Shown here: piece after piece, positions 9,901-19,872 of the stretch
Layout of the letters: each line of letters opens with the position of its first letter
Position numbering within the stretch: position 1 is the first letter of the stretch
From: Psococerastis gibbosa
Taxonomy: Eukaryota > Arthropoda > Insecta > Psocodea > Psocidae
Reading direction: 5' to 3'
NCBI GenBank assembly: GCA_963971405.1
Contig: OZ020490.1
Location: 24,453,464 to 24,517,463 of the forward strand
Length of the DNA stretch: 64,000 nt
Notes under the pieces: model-generated
Told to the model about the DNA's origin: nothing
The model's database searches: none
The model's input: the letters and a program-made list of their open reading frames with translations, nothing else
Program-made: the position numbers and the translations under genes

Positions 9901-12900
9901 ATGGGAAGAATGGCGAAGAGAGTTAGGTGAGTTAATGGGCATTTATTTAAAATATTATTTATTGCGTAAGCTACGTGGAATAACCCGATAGTAACAAAAC
10001 CACACCTATGCCTTGGAGATGTGAAAGTTCACAATCAGTGAGGACTTAACGCAAGCAAGGAAGTTGCAAAGTAGCTCCAGCAGCCACGAGGAGCGCATGG
10101 GTCAAGTTAGTGAGGCCTATTCAGAGGCATGGAAGGACGACCTCAGGCTACCATTACGTTTTCTATGCTGTGTTCCAATCACGTCTCTTGGTGATGTTAT
10201 GTGAAAACACACAATCTGTGAGGCCGTAAGCGCAAGCGTGGAAGTTGCAAAGTAGCTCCAGCAGCCACGAGGAGCGCATGGGTCAAGTATGTGTGGCCTA
10301 TTCAGAGACCTCAGGTTACCATTACGTTTTCTATGCTGTGTTCCAATCACGTCTCTTGGTGATGTTATGTGAAAACCCACAATCTGTGAGGCCGTAAGCG
10401 CAAGCGAGAAAGTTGCAAAGTAGCTCCAGCAGCCACGAGGAGCGCATGGGTCAAGTTAGTGAGGCCTATTCAGAGGCATGCAAGGACGACCTCGGGCTAC
10501 CCTTACGTTTCCTATGCTGTGTTCCAATCACGTCTCTTGGTGATGTTATGTGAAAACCCACAATCTGTGAGGCCGTAAGCGCAAGCGTGGAAGTTGCAAA
10601 GTAGCTCCAGCAGCCACGAGGAGCGCATGGGTCAAGTATGTGTGGCCTATTCAGAGACCTCAGGCTACCATTACGTTTTCCATGCTGTGTTCCAATCACG
10701 TCTCTTGGTGATGTTATGTGAAAACCCACAATCTGTGAGGCCGTTAGCGCAAGCGAGAAAGTTGCAAAGTAGCTCCAGCAGCCACGAGGAGCGCATGGAT
10801 CAAGTATGTGTAGTCTATTCAGAGGCATGCAAGGACGACCTCGGGCTACCCTTACGTTTCCTATGCTGTGTTCCAATCACGTCTCATGGTGATGTTATGT
10901 GAAAACCCACAATCTGTGAGGCCGTAAGCGCAAGCGAGGAAGTTGCAAAGTAGCTCCAGGAGCCACGAGGAGCGCATGGGTCAAGTATGTGTAGTCTATT
11001 CAGAGGCATGCAAGGACGACCTCAGGCTACCATTACGTTTTTTATGCTGTGTTCCAATCAGTGATACCAGCTTTACGTTGTGAAAAATATATGAACAATT
11101 TCAAAGGTTTAACACCCGGCTTGGTGCCTATTCATTATCAGTTGAAAAAAATTCAATTATTTTATTTATTATTTTAGAGTGGAGTCACATACCTCTCCAA
11201 GAAACGCCTACTAATTGGATAGACGAAATTTGGACCATCGGAAGGCCACCTTACAGTAACCAGACCGCTTTCTTCATACCCGAACAACAAGCTGGTAGGT
11301 AGCTATACAGTAGTGCAGTACCTATCTATTTAGAGGCAATATTAATACTACTGGTGTAGGCCTAGGTTATGAATTAAGTTAGAACCATAAAGTAGTTAGT
11401 AGTCCAGTTGTACTATAAATTAGGTCTTGCTATAATAATTATAAAAAGACTTAATTGTGTGCTGTGGTCCGGTTCTTATAATGGGAAACCATTGGGTCAG
11501 TGTTGAGAAAAACAGTTTTTTTGCTAATTAAAATTACCTTACGCGGTTACCGTCGGAGGAAGTGCAAACAATTAGGCCTACCTTTCGAATTTGAACGAAA
11601 TTGATCAAGCAGTTTGGGCTCTAGCTCTTTTTACATACACACACAGCACATACACACCTATAGGTATACTTAATTGTAACATATGTACATACACACAGGT
11701 ACATATATATGCTACCGGCAGAAGAACATCCCGACTTGGCAAGAGCACGACTTCCCTTTTCACAGCAGCAGCAGTCTTCAAGGCCCAAATTACCAATTTT
11801 CGATAGAAGAGGCATTTTAATGAAGAAGATATTATACTTCTATTTCTATATTTTAGGACAGCCTGTACACGAAAAACTGGAAGCTCTTCGAGCGAACCTC
11901 TCTCGAATCGAATCAGACGCAATGATAGTAACCGCTCTCGATGAGATTGCTTGGCTACTCAATGTTAGAGGTCGTGATGCGCCCTACAGCCCCTTTGTAA
12001 GATCGTACCTGCTGGTCACCAGGGATGAAGTACAGTGGTTTGTGCCTGCTGAGAAAGTTACCACACCTCTTCGTGTTGAGCTCCAGAAAAATTCAGTTAT
12101 ATCGAGGATACGGTAGGTAATCTATTGGTAAAGGTTAATTGTAATGGTGTAGGCTACTAGTATTTAACATCTTTGATGCTTTTATAAAATGTACTATGTC
12201 TTTTCCATTGAGTGTTGCTTTTTCTATTCGCGCCAGTCATAGATGTCAAGGGTCACCAGATCCTCCTCGGCGTCGTCAAGCCATGATGATCCATGAACAC
12301 GTCTTCTCCCTTGGGGCACCTTGTGTAAGGCAGCTCTTGTAGCCCTATTGTCTGGCATTCGTTCCACGTGCCCTAGCCACCTGATGCGGGCTCTCTTGAA
12401 TTCCGCTACAATCGTGGGTTCTTAGTATATCGTGTAGACCTCATCATTTCTGTCGTAACGCCACTCTCTCTCTGTACCCACCGTTCTTTGTCCAAAATTT
12501 GGAATTCATTGGCGTCATTGGCGGTAAGATTCCAGAATTCTGAGCAGCACGCATGTTGCAACCGGTTTTACAAGCGTTTTGTAGATCTTTAACTGTGTGG
12601 TCCTGCTGGATGTCAGTTTTGACTTAAGTAATTTCATGTTTGCGAAGTATATGCTCTGTTGTTAGCCATTTTTCTTCTATGTATATCATAAAATAACAAA
12701 CTATTACTATTCTTTGACTTCCATTTTCAGGGCAGCATTCTCAGGACATGTAGCGTAGTGGTACGGACTCTGACTTTCACCCGAAAGGTTGCTGGTTCGA
12801 GTCCCACACTGGCCACATTTTCTGGCCATGCTTTGGAGGGCATGTAAAGCAGGCGGTCCCGGGCCGTCCTAGTTGAGTGTAAGAGAGGGCTTTATAGCCC

Positions 12901-15900
12901 TAACTCCGCTAGATTGGCTTAGTAATAGAAACAATAAAAAGTCCTTATTTATTTTTTATTTATTTATTTTATTCTAAGATCTAAATTGCCACGATGATGG
13001 CCAATCTTCGCTAGAGAGCTACACGAAAAAAAAATTATATTTGAACTACGCTATATATTTGTTTCAGATTGAGAACATATGATGACGTTTGGAAAGAGCT
13101 AAAAAACCTTAGCTTCCGGCGCATCTTAATTCCGGCTGCCTGCGAATTTAGTCCTGGAGCGAGCCAAAGCATTGTTTCCATATTTCCAAACAGCAGGCGT
13201 ATAATCCGACCTTCTCCAGTCATCTTCCTGAGAGCCGTTAAAAATGAGGCAGAAATCGAAGAGATGCGGGAGGCGGGTCTCAAAGAGTCTGCAGCTTTCG
13301 CTCAGTTCCTCATGTTCCTAGAAGATGAAGTAAGGGTTTTTACCGGCAATTTATTGGACTTAATATTTATTGTGCAATACTGTAATTATTGACTTAAATG
13401 ACGGCCTTGCTCGTACCATATTGCTTCTCCACGTTTACCTGCTGACAGCAATTATTGTTGACCAGAAAGCAGGATGCAATTGTTGCTGAGTCGTTTCCTT
13501 GTCTTCCCACGATTATAGTATTGCCACTGGGTGTAAGTTTAGAGTCCCTGGTATAGAACAGATGGGACACTCACTCCCGCCCATGATTTGGAATATTTGT
13601 TGCCACCTACCCCGCCTTCTTCGTCCAATCAGGGCTTCGACCAATTAACCCACCTTGCACCCGCGGCCACGACCAGCACCTGGGCCATCTGACTTTGGCC
13701 ATGTGATGAGGAACGAAAAGTATCGCCTTCTGCATCTATACTAATAGATAGAAGAACTAAGGGCTCCCGGAAGAAAACTGGTTGAAAAGTTTGATTTTCC
13801 AAGATTCAAATTGGCATGATGATCTCGAACCTTCGATAGAAGAGGTTTTTAAAGGAGAAGAAGAAGAAGCCATGACGGGATTTGTTGTTGCTTGGAAGCG
13901 TACTCTGATTGATCTGGTATTGGCAGAGGTATGCCCGTCATGTTTCTTCTTAGCTCAGAAAAGTCCTATTTTTACTTCTCCATAGTCTGACAAATTTATT
14001 TATTTCAGATGCAAAATGCAGCCAACATAACCGAACTTGAGTTAGGAAGAAAACTAGAGCAATTCAAGCTGAATCAGAGCGAGGAGTATCAGGGGCAGGC
14101 GATTCCTCTTCGGATCGCCTATGGACAACATGGAGCCCTCTCCAGTTTCCATCCTAGCAACAACACTGACATGTTCATAGGCGACTCCAGCACCCTAGTC
14201 ATCCATTCAGCAAGCCATTATTTTGGTATAAATCAGCTTATTAATTTAATATAGACTCAGGACATGTAAAGTAGTGGTACAGACTCCGACTTTCACCCGA
14301 AAGGTTGTTTTCTGGCCATGCTTCGGGGTGTAAAGACATGTAAAGCAGGCGGCCCCAGGCCAATATTTATTTATTAATTATTTATTTATTGGCGTAATTT
14401 TTATACAGGGAAAAAGTAGGCTACGTAGCCCTATTTTATTTTTTATTTTTATTTTTTTAAATAAAAGGTTAATCGCATACAAACAATTTAATGAATGTAT
14501 CCCAATGACCTCTTCAGTCGCCCGCGTTGAGTTACGACACGTCTCCGATCGCATGGCGTGTAAAGACTCGCTAAAGTACAAGCACGTTACCACCTGGCCA
14601 TCGAAGCCGATACATTGGTTGAATAGTTTTCAGGATACTTTTCATAACCCGTCCGGCCGTCCTTTCGAGAAAAAAAATATATATATATTATATATTAATA
14701 TATAATACTATATATACTGTATATTAGCATATAGCCTTAATTTTCATTTCAGTCGGAACAGCTTCAGTTGCTCGAACACTGCATTTTGGGACACCCTCCA
14801 GGACAGATATCGAAATTTACACACTAACTTTGGCAGGTAAGCCCCTTATATCACTCAAAATTAATAGACTGTTAGCTTTCTCCATGGGCAAATCACCCTG
14901 GGGGCACCGGTGTAAGCTGGTACCTGATCCATATTTCCTGTGGTACAATACTATACAGTAGTACATTGTTTGCTTGATGCGTCTTTTATAGGATTCTTCT
15001 TCTTCCTCTGGCTCTGCAGCTCCTGATGAGCTTTGGCCTGCTCGACAACACACCTCCAGTAATCTCGGCTTTGTACAACGCTCCACCACCTACGGACTCC
15101 CAACTCGCGACAGTCAGTTTCCAACTCATCCTTCCAGCGTTATCGAGGACGTCCGGCCAGTCGTCTTCCTGCCATGCTTGCTTCGTACATCCTTTTCGCC
15201 ATGCGGTCGTGTGACATTCATTTGACGTGTCCCACCTATCTTATGCGTTGCGCTTTTATAGTATTAGACCCACTAAAGACAGTTGAGTCTCTATCCCAAA
15301 ACACTGACAATCCATTGGACAATATTGCCACTAAAAGTTTCCCTATGAATTGCATAACTGAAGTAATATTGGTAACAGGGACGGATACAGAGGGAGGGCA
15401 GGGGGGGTAGCTGCCCCCCCCCCCCCCAAAAAAAACATTTTTGGTAAATCTATTGTAAATTAATTAATTACGCTCTAATTTAATCGATCTTCCATATGTT
15501 TTTCCTATTTTGACCCACAACTACCCCCCCCCCCCAACAAATGGGCTGGATCCGTCCCTGATTGGTAGTAGGTATTGAGTTCAGTTTAGGTGTACTAGAG
15601 GGAATGAGAGAGAGAATACGGGTATTTTTTTAAACTAGTACAATGAAAATTGCAAAGCTGCGCCCCCTCAAGCTAAATCATGTGAGGGTGGCATATCAAT
15701 TACATTAGGTAGATATTATTAAATATTTATTTATTTGCAGCATTGATAAAATTATCTCGTCAAATTTTTCCAAGCGACCTGAAACCAGCAGATCTTGATA
15801 CGATTGTCAAGTCGAGATTGTGGATGCACGGGTTGGACTATGACCATGGAACTGGCCACGGGATTGGATCCTTTTCGAACTATTTCGAATGTGAGTAATT

Positions 15901-18900
15901 CTAACTATTTCATTGGCAAATTTGCATCTACTGGAGGATCATCTAAAAAGTTCCTTGAGAGAGTCAATAGAGATTAGAGAATAGACTATTTTCTGTTTAA
16001 AATTGAATACGCATTAAGGTGCGGTTTCCACCGACCGGCTAGGACTAAATACAAATACGGTGACGTGGTAACAGACATTCAAGACTTAGGCGGGGTTTTC
16101 ACCGGTCTCGCATTGCAGAATGCAAATGACATTGACGGAAATGTTTGTTTTTCTTTTTATAGAAATCTATTAAAATGTGAATGTAATGAACATATCCCAT
16201 GACGCCATTTTTTAATTTTAGTTAGTTTGTTTGTGATTTTATTGTATGATCATTGATCAATTTTAACTATGGCATAGAGTAAAACAAACATTTCCGTCAA
16301 TGTCATTTGCATTCTGCAATGCGAGGTCGGTGGAAACCCCGCCTAAGTTTTGAATGTCTGCTACCACGTCACCGTATTTGTATTTAGCCCTAGCCGGTCG
16401 GTGGAAACCCCGCCTAAAACGTGCCCAGCTCTCGTCAATAGTAGTGGTTCACCCGATTTAGAAAATGTATAAAAATCGAACAATCTCTGTGCTCCGCTTA
16501 CGCCAGTTTTCGAGTAAACAAAGTATGCCAAATGTTATACTAGATCGTGGCAGAATTAGGTTAACAACGGGTCATGACAATAATGTAACAGCAAAGGCTT
16601 TCACGGCCGAAGTCGAGTGAAGAACCAGTAGAATCCGGGTTGATAGGCCGTGGTCGAAATAAAAGCAAACTTCCAAACGTTTCGTCAACATCTGCGGTCA
16701 ACATCTTCAGTGGAACTGCGTAGACTTCTAAGATTGTATCTTGGAGGCTCAGCAGCAACCTGAGATGTCTGCGCAGTTCCACTGAAGATGTCGACCGCAG
16801 ATATTGACGAAACGTTTGGAAGTTAACTTTCATTTCGACCACTTTAAAAACACCTTCACCGTATAGGAGTAGCAGCTGTATTGCCCTGTGGGTGACACTC
16901 GGGAAGAAATGCATAGAAAACACCTTGAGACGGGCTTTTCTTTTGCCAAAAGCAGAGTTTCACCAGATTATTTATTGTATTGGGCTGCACGAAAGCTGAT
17001 GGCGGAAGCCTAATGCTATGAAGTAAATAAAAAATAATCCTAAGTCGCGATCGGGTAGTATATAGAATATATGTATATTGTATAGTAGACTGATATAAAT
17101 ATCTTTGTTGTTTCAGCTCCTATTAACATAAACCGAAATTCTAAATATCTTAACCACAACCTTCTCAATGGCTCTTTTATCACAGCAGGTACCTAACTTA
17201 AATTTGACTACATACTCGTATTAATTTAACTACGGTATTTGAAATTGGAATTAGTATTTAAGGTATACCTATTGAAATAATATTAGTGCCAGGCATACAG
17301 CTTAAACATATATTGTACATCGGACCTGGTTAAGTATGAATGTTGAATGTCAGAAACAAATATCAATAAAGTAAAAAAAACTTATAAAAATAATTAACTT
17401 ATGCCTAGCTCCAAGGACAGAATTTGCAATGAAATTTAAATTTTCCATGTAGTATTAGTAAGCTATTCAGTGATTATCTGAGCCTGGAACCTAGACTTTC
17501 CGTTTCATAGTCTAGTTCTCTACCAACTGACTTTTGGGAAAATTAGCCCCGTCATTATGTCAGTAATCTGTAGTACTGCACTTCCCCTTCTTCTTCTTCT
17601 TCAAATGCCTCTTCTATCGAAGATTGGCGACCATCATGACAATTGTAGTCATGATAATTATACTAGGGAATTGTAATACCGGGTTTTCCCATTGCCTTTT
17701 GCATCCTTATGCAGTTGACTCTTCATTGATTTCCTCCACCTTCAGAGCCGTTTTCTCAACCCCAGGACAAAAGAGTGCCCTGCACAGAAACGATTAGGTC
17801 CCCTATCTGTTCAGACGGCACTACACCCTTCCATCTTCACCACGAGGAGGTACTGATTAGGAATTCACTTCAATTCTGAGACCATATAAAGCTCAGTTAC
17901 TTTGTAGACACTATACTGTATTTTCTGTTTTCTCATTAATTCCTTTAGGTTCCATGAACAAGGAACAAGAACAGATTTACAAATAATAGGGTTATTTATT
18001 TAGATTAATTCGGTCAAACATTCTTGACACCGAGTATCTCTAACGTTTCGTTTTAATAAAGAAAAATTGTGAACCTTCAACAATTATTTATAGTTTTTAA
18101 CAAGTGGCGACCGTGACAAAGGACAACTATGGACGGAACGGCAAGTCTTAATCTTAATAGTTTGAGAAAAAAAGAGGGGCCTTACGAATGCTGATAACCA
18201 AAGCCATTCGGGACGCAGATTTAGCCTATGACGATGAGAAATGGGAAGAGTTTCGAATAAAAACCTACACAATTGCGATGAGAGGCAAAGAACTAGTTAA
18301 ATTAGATGAGGATATTGTGAATTTGCTTGTTTCTGATGAGTTAGTGACGGAAGACGATATATGTAGCGAGAATGAAAGCGCCAATGATTGCCAAGAGAAG
18401 ATAATGAGTTGTTGCTCAAGGGAAGTTAACCTTACTGGATTGTGTAAGGTTAATCTAAGTGCGCAATTAAGCGACAATCTAAAATTGCCCAAAATAGAAC
18501 TAATAAAATTCGATGAGAAATTGATTTTGATGAAAAAGCGGGCCTCTTTATTTTGCTCAGAACTTAATCACAAAGCCAACGATTGTGTGGCCCAAGTGTC
18601 TTGCAGGGGATGTTCTGGAAGACATGGGACCATTATGTGCTCTGGACAAGGGCGGCAGACAGATGATGATGGTATTTATCTTGATGAGGATAATGATGAT
18701 GATAATGATCATGATGATGATCTCGATGACGATGATGATATTGACGATGATATTGATCTTGATGACGATGATGATGACCTTGATAAGGATAATGATGATA
18801 TTGATCTTGATGACGACGATGATGACCTTGATAAGGATGATGATGATATTGATCTTGATGACGACGATGATGACCTTGATAAGGATGATGATAATGATCT

Positions 18901-19832
18901 TGATGACGACCTTGATGAGGATGATGATATTGATTTTGATGACGACCTTGATGATGATGATAATCTTGATGAGGAGGATGATGATTTTCATGACGATGAT
19001 GGTGATGAGAATGAGAAGAAGACAGAAAACATACCACAACCGGAGGATGAATCTACTCAGAAGGAAGAAGTTATGCCTGACCCCCGTACCCCAGTGACCA
19101 GCCGAGGACGCGTGTTTCGCCTGCTGGCCGACTACGTTAAAGCGGAAAGAAGATACCTTCTTTGGTGGGAGGATGTCGTGGCGCTACTGGGTTTTGTATA
19201 TGTTTGAAAAAAGAAAACAATTGAAGTCAACCTGAATGTTTTGAAATTATCTCTAACGTTTCGTTTTAATAAAGAAAAATTGTGAACCTTCAACAATTAT
19301 TTATAGTTTTTAACACCGAGAACACATTATTTCTGAGATCCGCCATGTTGCTCTCTGGTTGCTATGGCCTATGGCTACCATCTGAACACAATGCCGTAAT
19401 GGCGCTTAATTCAAATACACAACACTGTACTAATGTACATATTCACATTATGTTTTAGGCCCAACCTATTTCGAACCAGGAGACTTTGGTATCCATCTAG
19501 AAAATGTTCTTGAAACCGTCTCTAAGCCAACTTCTTACCTCCATGGCGTTCGGCAATCGTTGGGCTTTCAAGAAACTACCCTGGTGCCTTTCGAAGAAAA
19601 ACTAATTGAGCCTGCGCTTCTGTCCACTGATGAAGTAGCCTACATAAACCGATACCATAAACGGGTACTGGATGAAGTTGGCAATGAATTAAAGAAACAA
19701 TCTCGAATGGATGCTGTGTATTGGCTTATGAAGAAAACCAAAGCGATTTCGCCACGTTGCAGCACAGCTATTTCAAATGCTCCGCTATTTTTTGTACCTT
19801 TAATGTTTCTTACGTGTCTCAGATTTTTATAA
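6730..19832 (+). CDS. XPNPEP2-like aminopeptidase P homologue, probable pseudoenzyme, 11 exons, first exon missing
   Basis: Exons are 6730-6902, 7639-7815, 9815-9926, 11178-11294, 11857-12112, 13068-13329, 14009-14225, 14753-14836, 15741-15890, 17117-17188 and 19459-19832, about 664 codons in total (family 620-675). Order: signal-peptide remnant (YLGVWALSGVAEG), creatinase-N-like domain, middle domain, pita-bread domain, hydrophobic C-terminus. Active members remove N-terminal residues before proline with two Mn ions. Compared with human XPNPEP1, metal ligands D415, D426 and E523 align with H, S and G; H489 (HGTGHGIG) and E537 (GIHLEN) are kept; H395 and H498 align with S and F. I infer loss of peptidase activity while the fold is kept. 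The C-terminal 17 residues (APLFFVPLMFLTCLRFL) suggest GPI anchoring as in XPNPEP2. All introns are GT-AG and phases match. A phase-1 upstream exon with the initiator Met is needed. Confidence 0.92.
7080..7485. mobile_element. hAT-type MITE in aminopeptidase-like intron
   Basis: Ends CAGGGACGCCGA/TCGGCGTCCCTG, flanked by GACCGAAA (7072-7079) and GACCGATA (7486-7493). G and C runs sit just inside each end. Confidence 0.7.
7639..7815 (+). CDS. Aminopeptidase-like exon 2
   Basis: It encodes SEYVADRDKRLQYITGFTG, then AALWAYPEEFWIAEMDLDC, which matches the conserved SEY(I/V)A..DKR...GF(S/T)G and ALW..GRY..QAE..LDC blocks. Acceptor TTTTCAG, donor GTAAGT, phase 0 on both sides. Confidence 0.9.
8189..9193 (+). 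mobile_element. M1 element with nested M2 MITE
   Basis: Same layout as the copy at 4604-5440. It is interrupted near its 3' part by an M2 unit at 8861-9018, so M2 moved after this M1 copy arrived. The TCTG/CAGA context at both joins is consistent with insertion at GGTCTG. Confidence 0.7.
8861..9018. mobile_element. M2 MITE nested in M1
   Basis: Terminal inverted repeats GCAGCCTGATCGAGGCGAT/CCTCGATCAGGCTGC with internal GTAAACAAACAAATTTTGAA. The uninterrupted host sequence can be read in the copy at 32685-33543. Confidence 0.8.
9815..9926 (+). CDS. Aminopeptidase-like exon 3
   Basis: It encodes TTWLRKELRTGVRVGADSKL then IPAAKWEEWRREL; the family has P(T/S)I..WL...L..G..VG.DP.L. Acceptor GATCTTTAG, donor GTGAGT, phase 1. 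Confidence 0.88.
10030..11062 (+). repeat. Tandem array of six about 170-180-bp units in aminopeptidase-like intron 3
   Basis: Units start near 10030, 10208, 10378, 10558, 10726 and 10907 at ACAATCTGTGAGGCCGTAAG. The first four alternate long (with AAGGACGACCTC) and short (12 bp less), giving a dimer period near 350 bp; the last two are both long. Open frames through it on both strands come from the repeat and are not genes. Confidence 0.85.
11178..11294 (+). CDS. Aminopeptidase-like exon 4
   Basis: It encodes NWIDEIWTIGRPPYSNQTAF, matching the family block N.VD.IW...RP. Acceptor TATTTTAG, donor GTAGGT, phase 1. Confidence 0.88.
11857..12112 (+). CDS. Aminopeptidase-like exon 5
   Basis: It encodes EKLEALRANLSR, then VTALDEIAWLLNVRGRDAPY and SPFVRSYLLV. 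This is the strongly conserved LDEIAWLLN(I/V)RG.D..Y.P.F.SY block linking the two domains. Phase 2 donor CG|GTAGGT. Confidence 0.92.
12226..12680 (-). mobile_element. RTE-like LINE 3' fragment
   Basis: Minus-strand translation in broken frames resembles the C-terminal tail of APE-type LINE polyproteins (RW.GHVERMP then a basic GRRR stretch). Frameshifted and stop-interrupted; in aminopeptidase-like intron 5. Confidence 0.55.
12743..12972 (+). mobile_element. tRNA-derived SINE, family 1
   Basis: Full-length copy with the B-box-like GGTTCGAGTCC and a T/A-rich tail that ends about 95 bp before exon 6. Confidence 0.75.
13068..13329 (+). CDS. Aminopeptidase-like exon 6
   Basis: It encodes the middle-domain end and the start of the pita-bread fold: RAVKNEAEIEEMREAGLKES then AAFAQFLMFLEDE (family K...E..GMR.AH..DA.A...FL.WLE). 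Donor GTAAGG, phase 0, joins exon 7 directly. Confidence 0.9.
13690..13862 (+). mobile_element. LINE 3' fragment
   Basis: The plus frame reads FGHVMRNEKYRLLHLY and then a degenerate tail with FDRRG-like sequence and GAAGAAGAAG. This is the end of an insect non-LTR element. Inverse relatives are at about 17590-17890, 24285-24350, 44960-45180 and 61115-61215. Confidence 0.55.
14009..14225 (+). CDS. Aminopeptidase-like exon 7 (first metal-ligand Asp replaced by His)
   Basis: It encodes ITELELGRKLEQFKLNQSEE and later STLVIHSASHYF. The family has L(I/V)DSGAQY; the ligand Asp (human D415) is His here. The upstream GAIIHY block reads GALSSFHPS, losing the His equivalent to H395. Confidence 0.88.
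14259..14392 (+). mobile_element. Truncated family-1 SINE
   Basis: It keeps the A-box head and the tail but has an internal deletion that removes the B-box region (GAAAGGTTGTTTTCTGGCC). Confidence 0.65.
14461..14610 (-). mobile_element. tRNA-like SINE, family 2
   Basis: It reads inversely from CCATCGAAG through CGTCTCCGATCGCATGG to TTGTATGCGATTAACC. Between exons 7 and 8. Confidence 0.65.
14753..14836 (+). CDS. Aminopeptidase-like exon 8 (second metal-ligand Asp replaced by Ser)
   Basis: It encodes VGTASVARTLHFGTPSRTD, aligned without gaps to DGTTDVTRTMHFGTPT of the active enzyme. The ligand Asp (human D426) is Ser. The rest of the block is well kept. Confidence 0.9.
14990..15265 (-). mobile_element. 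RTE-like LINE 3' fragment
   Basis: The minus frame gives RRWWSVVQSRDYWR-like residues and a basic RPGR..RW.DEL stretch, homologous to the better-preserved copy at 31380-31900. Confidence 0.6.
15376..15560. mobile_element. hAT-type MITE
   Basis: Ends CAGGGACGGAT/ATCCGTCCCTG with 8-bp flanks ATTGGTAA (15368-15375) and ATTGGTAG (15561-15568), and C runs inside both ends. Confidence 0.75.
15741..15890 (+). CDS. Aminopeptidase-like exon 9 (HGTGHG retained)
   Basis: It encodes LIKLSRQIFP, LDTIVKSRLW and GLDYDHGTGHGIGSFSNYFE. The metal-binding His of HGTGHG (human H489) is present. The following NVHEGP reads NYFESP, so H498 is Phe. Donor GTGAGT, phase 1. Confidence 0.92.
16018..16414. mobile_element. 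Long-arm foldback MITE M3
   Basis: Arms of over 100 bp (TTTCCACCGACCGGCTAGG, GACGTGGTAACAGACATTC and inverses) enclose an AT-rich core. Flanking TAA on each side (16015-16017, 16415-16417). Sister copies: 42029-42420, 52692-53319 and 54578-54960. The TAA duplication suggests PIF/Harbinger. Confidence 0.75.
16588..16850. repeat. Repeat family R5 with hairpin
   Basis: It contains CTTTCACGGCCGAAGTC and a hairpin of TCCAAACGTTTCGTCAACAT and its inverse about 90 bp later. Same family as 224-366. Confidence 0.65.
17117..17188 (+). CDS. Aminopeptidase-like exon 10
   Basis: A short 72-bp exon encoding INRNSKYLNHNLLNGSFITA. It aligns with the stretch ending GM(I/V)(V/T)(T/S)DEPG. Acceptor TTGTTTCAG, donor GTACCT, phase 1. 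Confidence 0.82.
17590..17890 (-). repeat. Degraded LINE-related repeat R8
   Basis: Shares CTTCTATCGAAGATTGGC and ACTAGGGAATTGTAAT with 44960-45180 and other fragments. No coding capacity left. Confidence 0.5.
18035..19313 (+). mobile_element. Miniature LTR (BEL/Pao-derived, TRIM-like) element with acidic-repeat ORF
   Basis: Direct 66-bp terminal repeats lie at 18035-18100 and 19248-19313 (TATCTCTAACGTTTCGTTTT...), each with AATAAA. Flanking CACCGAG at 18028-18034 and 19314-19320 is the target duplication. TGGCGACCGTGAC just after the left repeat resembles a BEL/Pao primer-binding site. It sits in the last aminopeptidase-like intron, same strand. Confidence 0.75.
18188..19207 (+). CDS. Gag-like / Asp-rich repeat ORF of the miniature LTR element (339 aa)
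   Basis: I assign this to the surrounding element, not to the host gene. Residues 1-110 resemble a BEL/Pao Gag N-terminus (AYDDEKWEEFRIKTYT, LPKIELIKFDEKL). A zinc-knuckle-like stretch follows (CSELNHKANDC...CRGC...C). Residues about 157-275 are almost only Asp with Glu, Leu, Ile and Asn, built from GATGATGAT-type repeats. The end (SRGRVFRLLADYVKAERR) recalls an integrase C-terminus. Protease, RT, RNase H and integrase core are absent. An upstream ATG at 18129 starts a related frame interrupted by frameshifts, so the start at 18188 is formal. Antisense frames here are shadows of the repeat. Confidence 0.6.
   Translation: MLITKAIRDADLAYDDEKWEEFRIKTYTIAMRGKELVKLDEDIVNLLVSDELVTEDDICSENESANDCQEKIMSCCSREVNLTGLCKVNLSAQLSDNLKLPKIELIKFDEKLILMKKRASLFCSELNHKANDCVAQVSCRGCSGRHGTIMCSGQGRQTDDDGIYLDEDNDDDNDHDDDLDDDDDIDDDIDLDDDDDDLDKDNDDIDLDDDDDDLDKDDDDIDLDDDDDDLDKDDDNDLDDDLDEDDDIDFDDDLDDDDNLDEEDDDFHDDDGDENEKKTENIPQPEDESTQKEEVMPDPRTPVTSRGRVFRLLADYVKAERRYLLWWEDVVALLGFVYV
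19459..19832 (+). CDS. Aminopeptidase-like exon 11 (Glu ligand replaced by Gly, last Glu kept, C-terminal anchor signal)
   Basis: It begins GPTYFEPGDFGIHLENV, aligned to EPGYYEDGAFGIRIENV: E523 is Gly, E537 is kept. Then TLVPFEEKLI (family P(I/F).TK(L/M)I) and WLMKKTKAISP. The tail APLFFVPLMFLTCLRFL is hydrophobic and ends the protein, as in GPI-anchored XPNPEP2. TAA at 19830-19832. Confidence 0.92.
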
Positions 19833-19872
19833 AATGTAGTACTTATTTAAGGCGGCAATTTAAAAATACTTG

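Noticed and set aside
10117-10902. Open frames of 87-136 codons on both strands
   Set aside because: They lie in the tandem array; the repeated unit simply lacks stops in some frames, and the peptide repeats with the DNA.
13782-13985. Possible extra aminopeptidase-like exon
   Set aside because: Exon 6 joins exon 7 directly in phase 0 and the family alignment has no gap there; the region is a LINE tail.
18557-19097. His-, Ile- or Met-rich frames over the acidic repeat
   Set aside because: They are other-frame readings of GAT repeats, with no independent coding signal.
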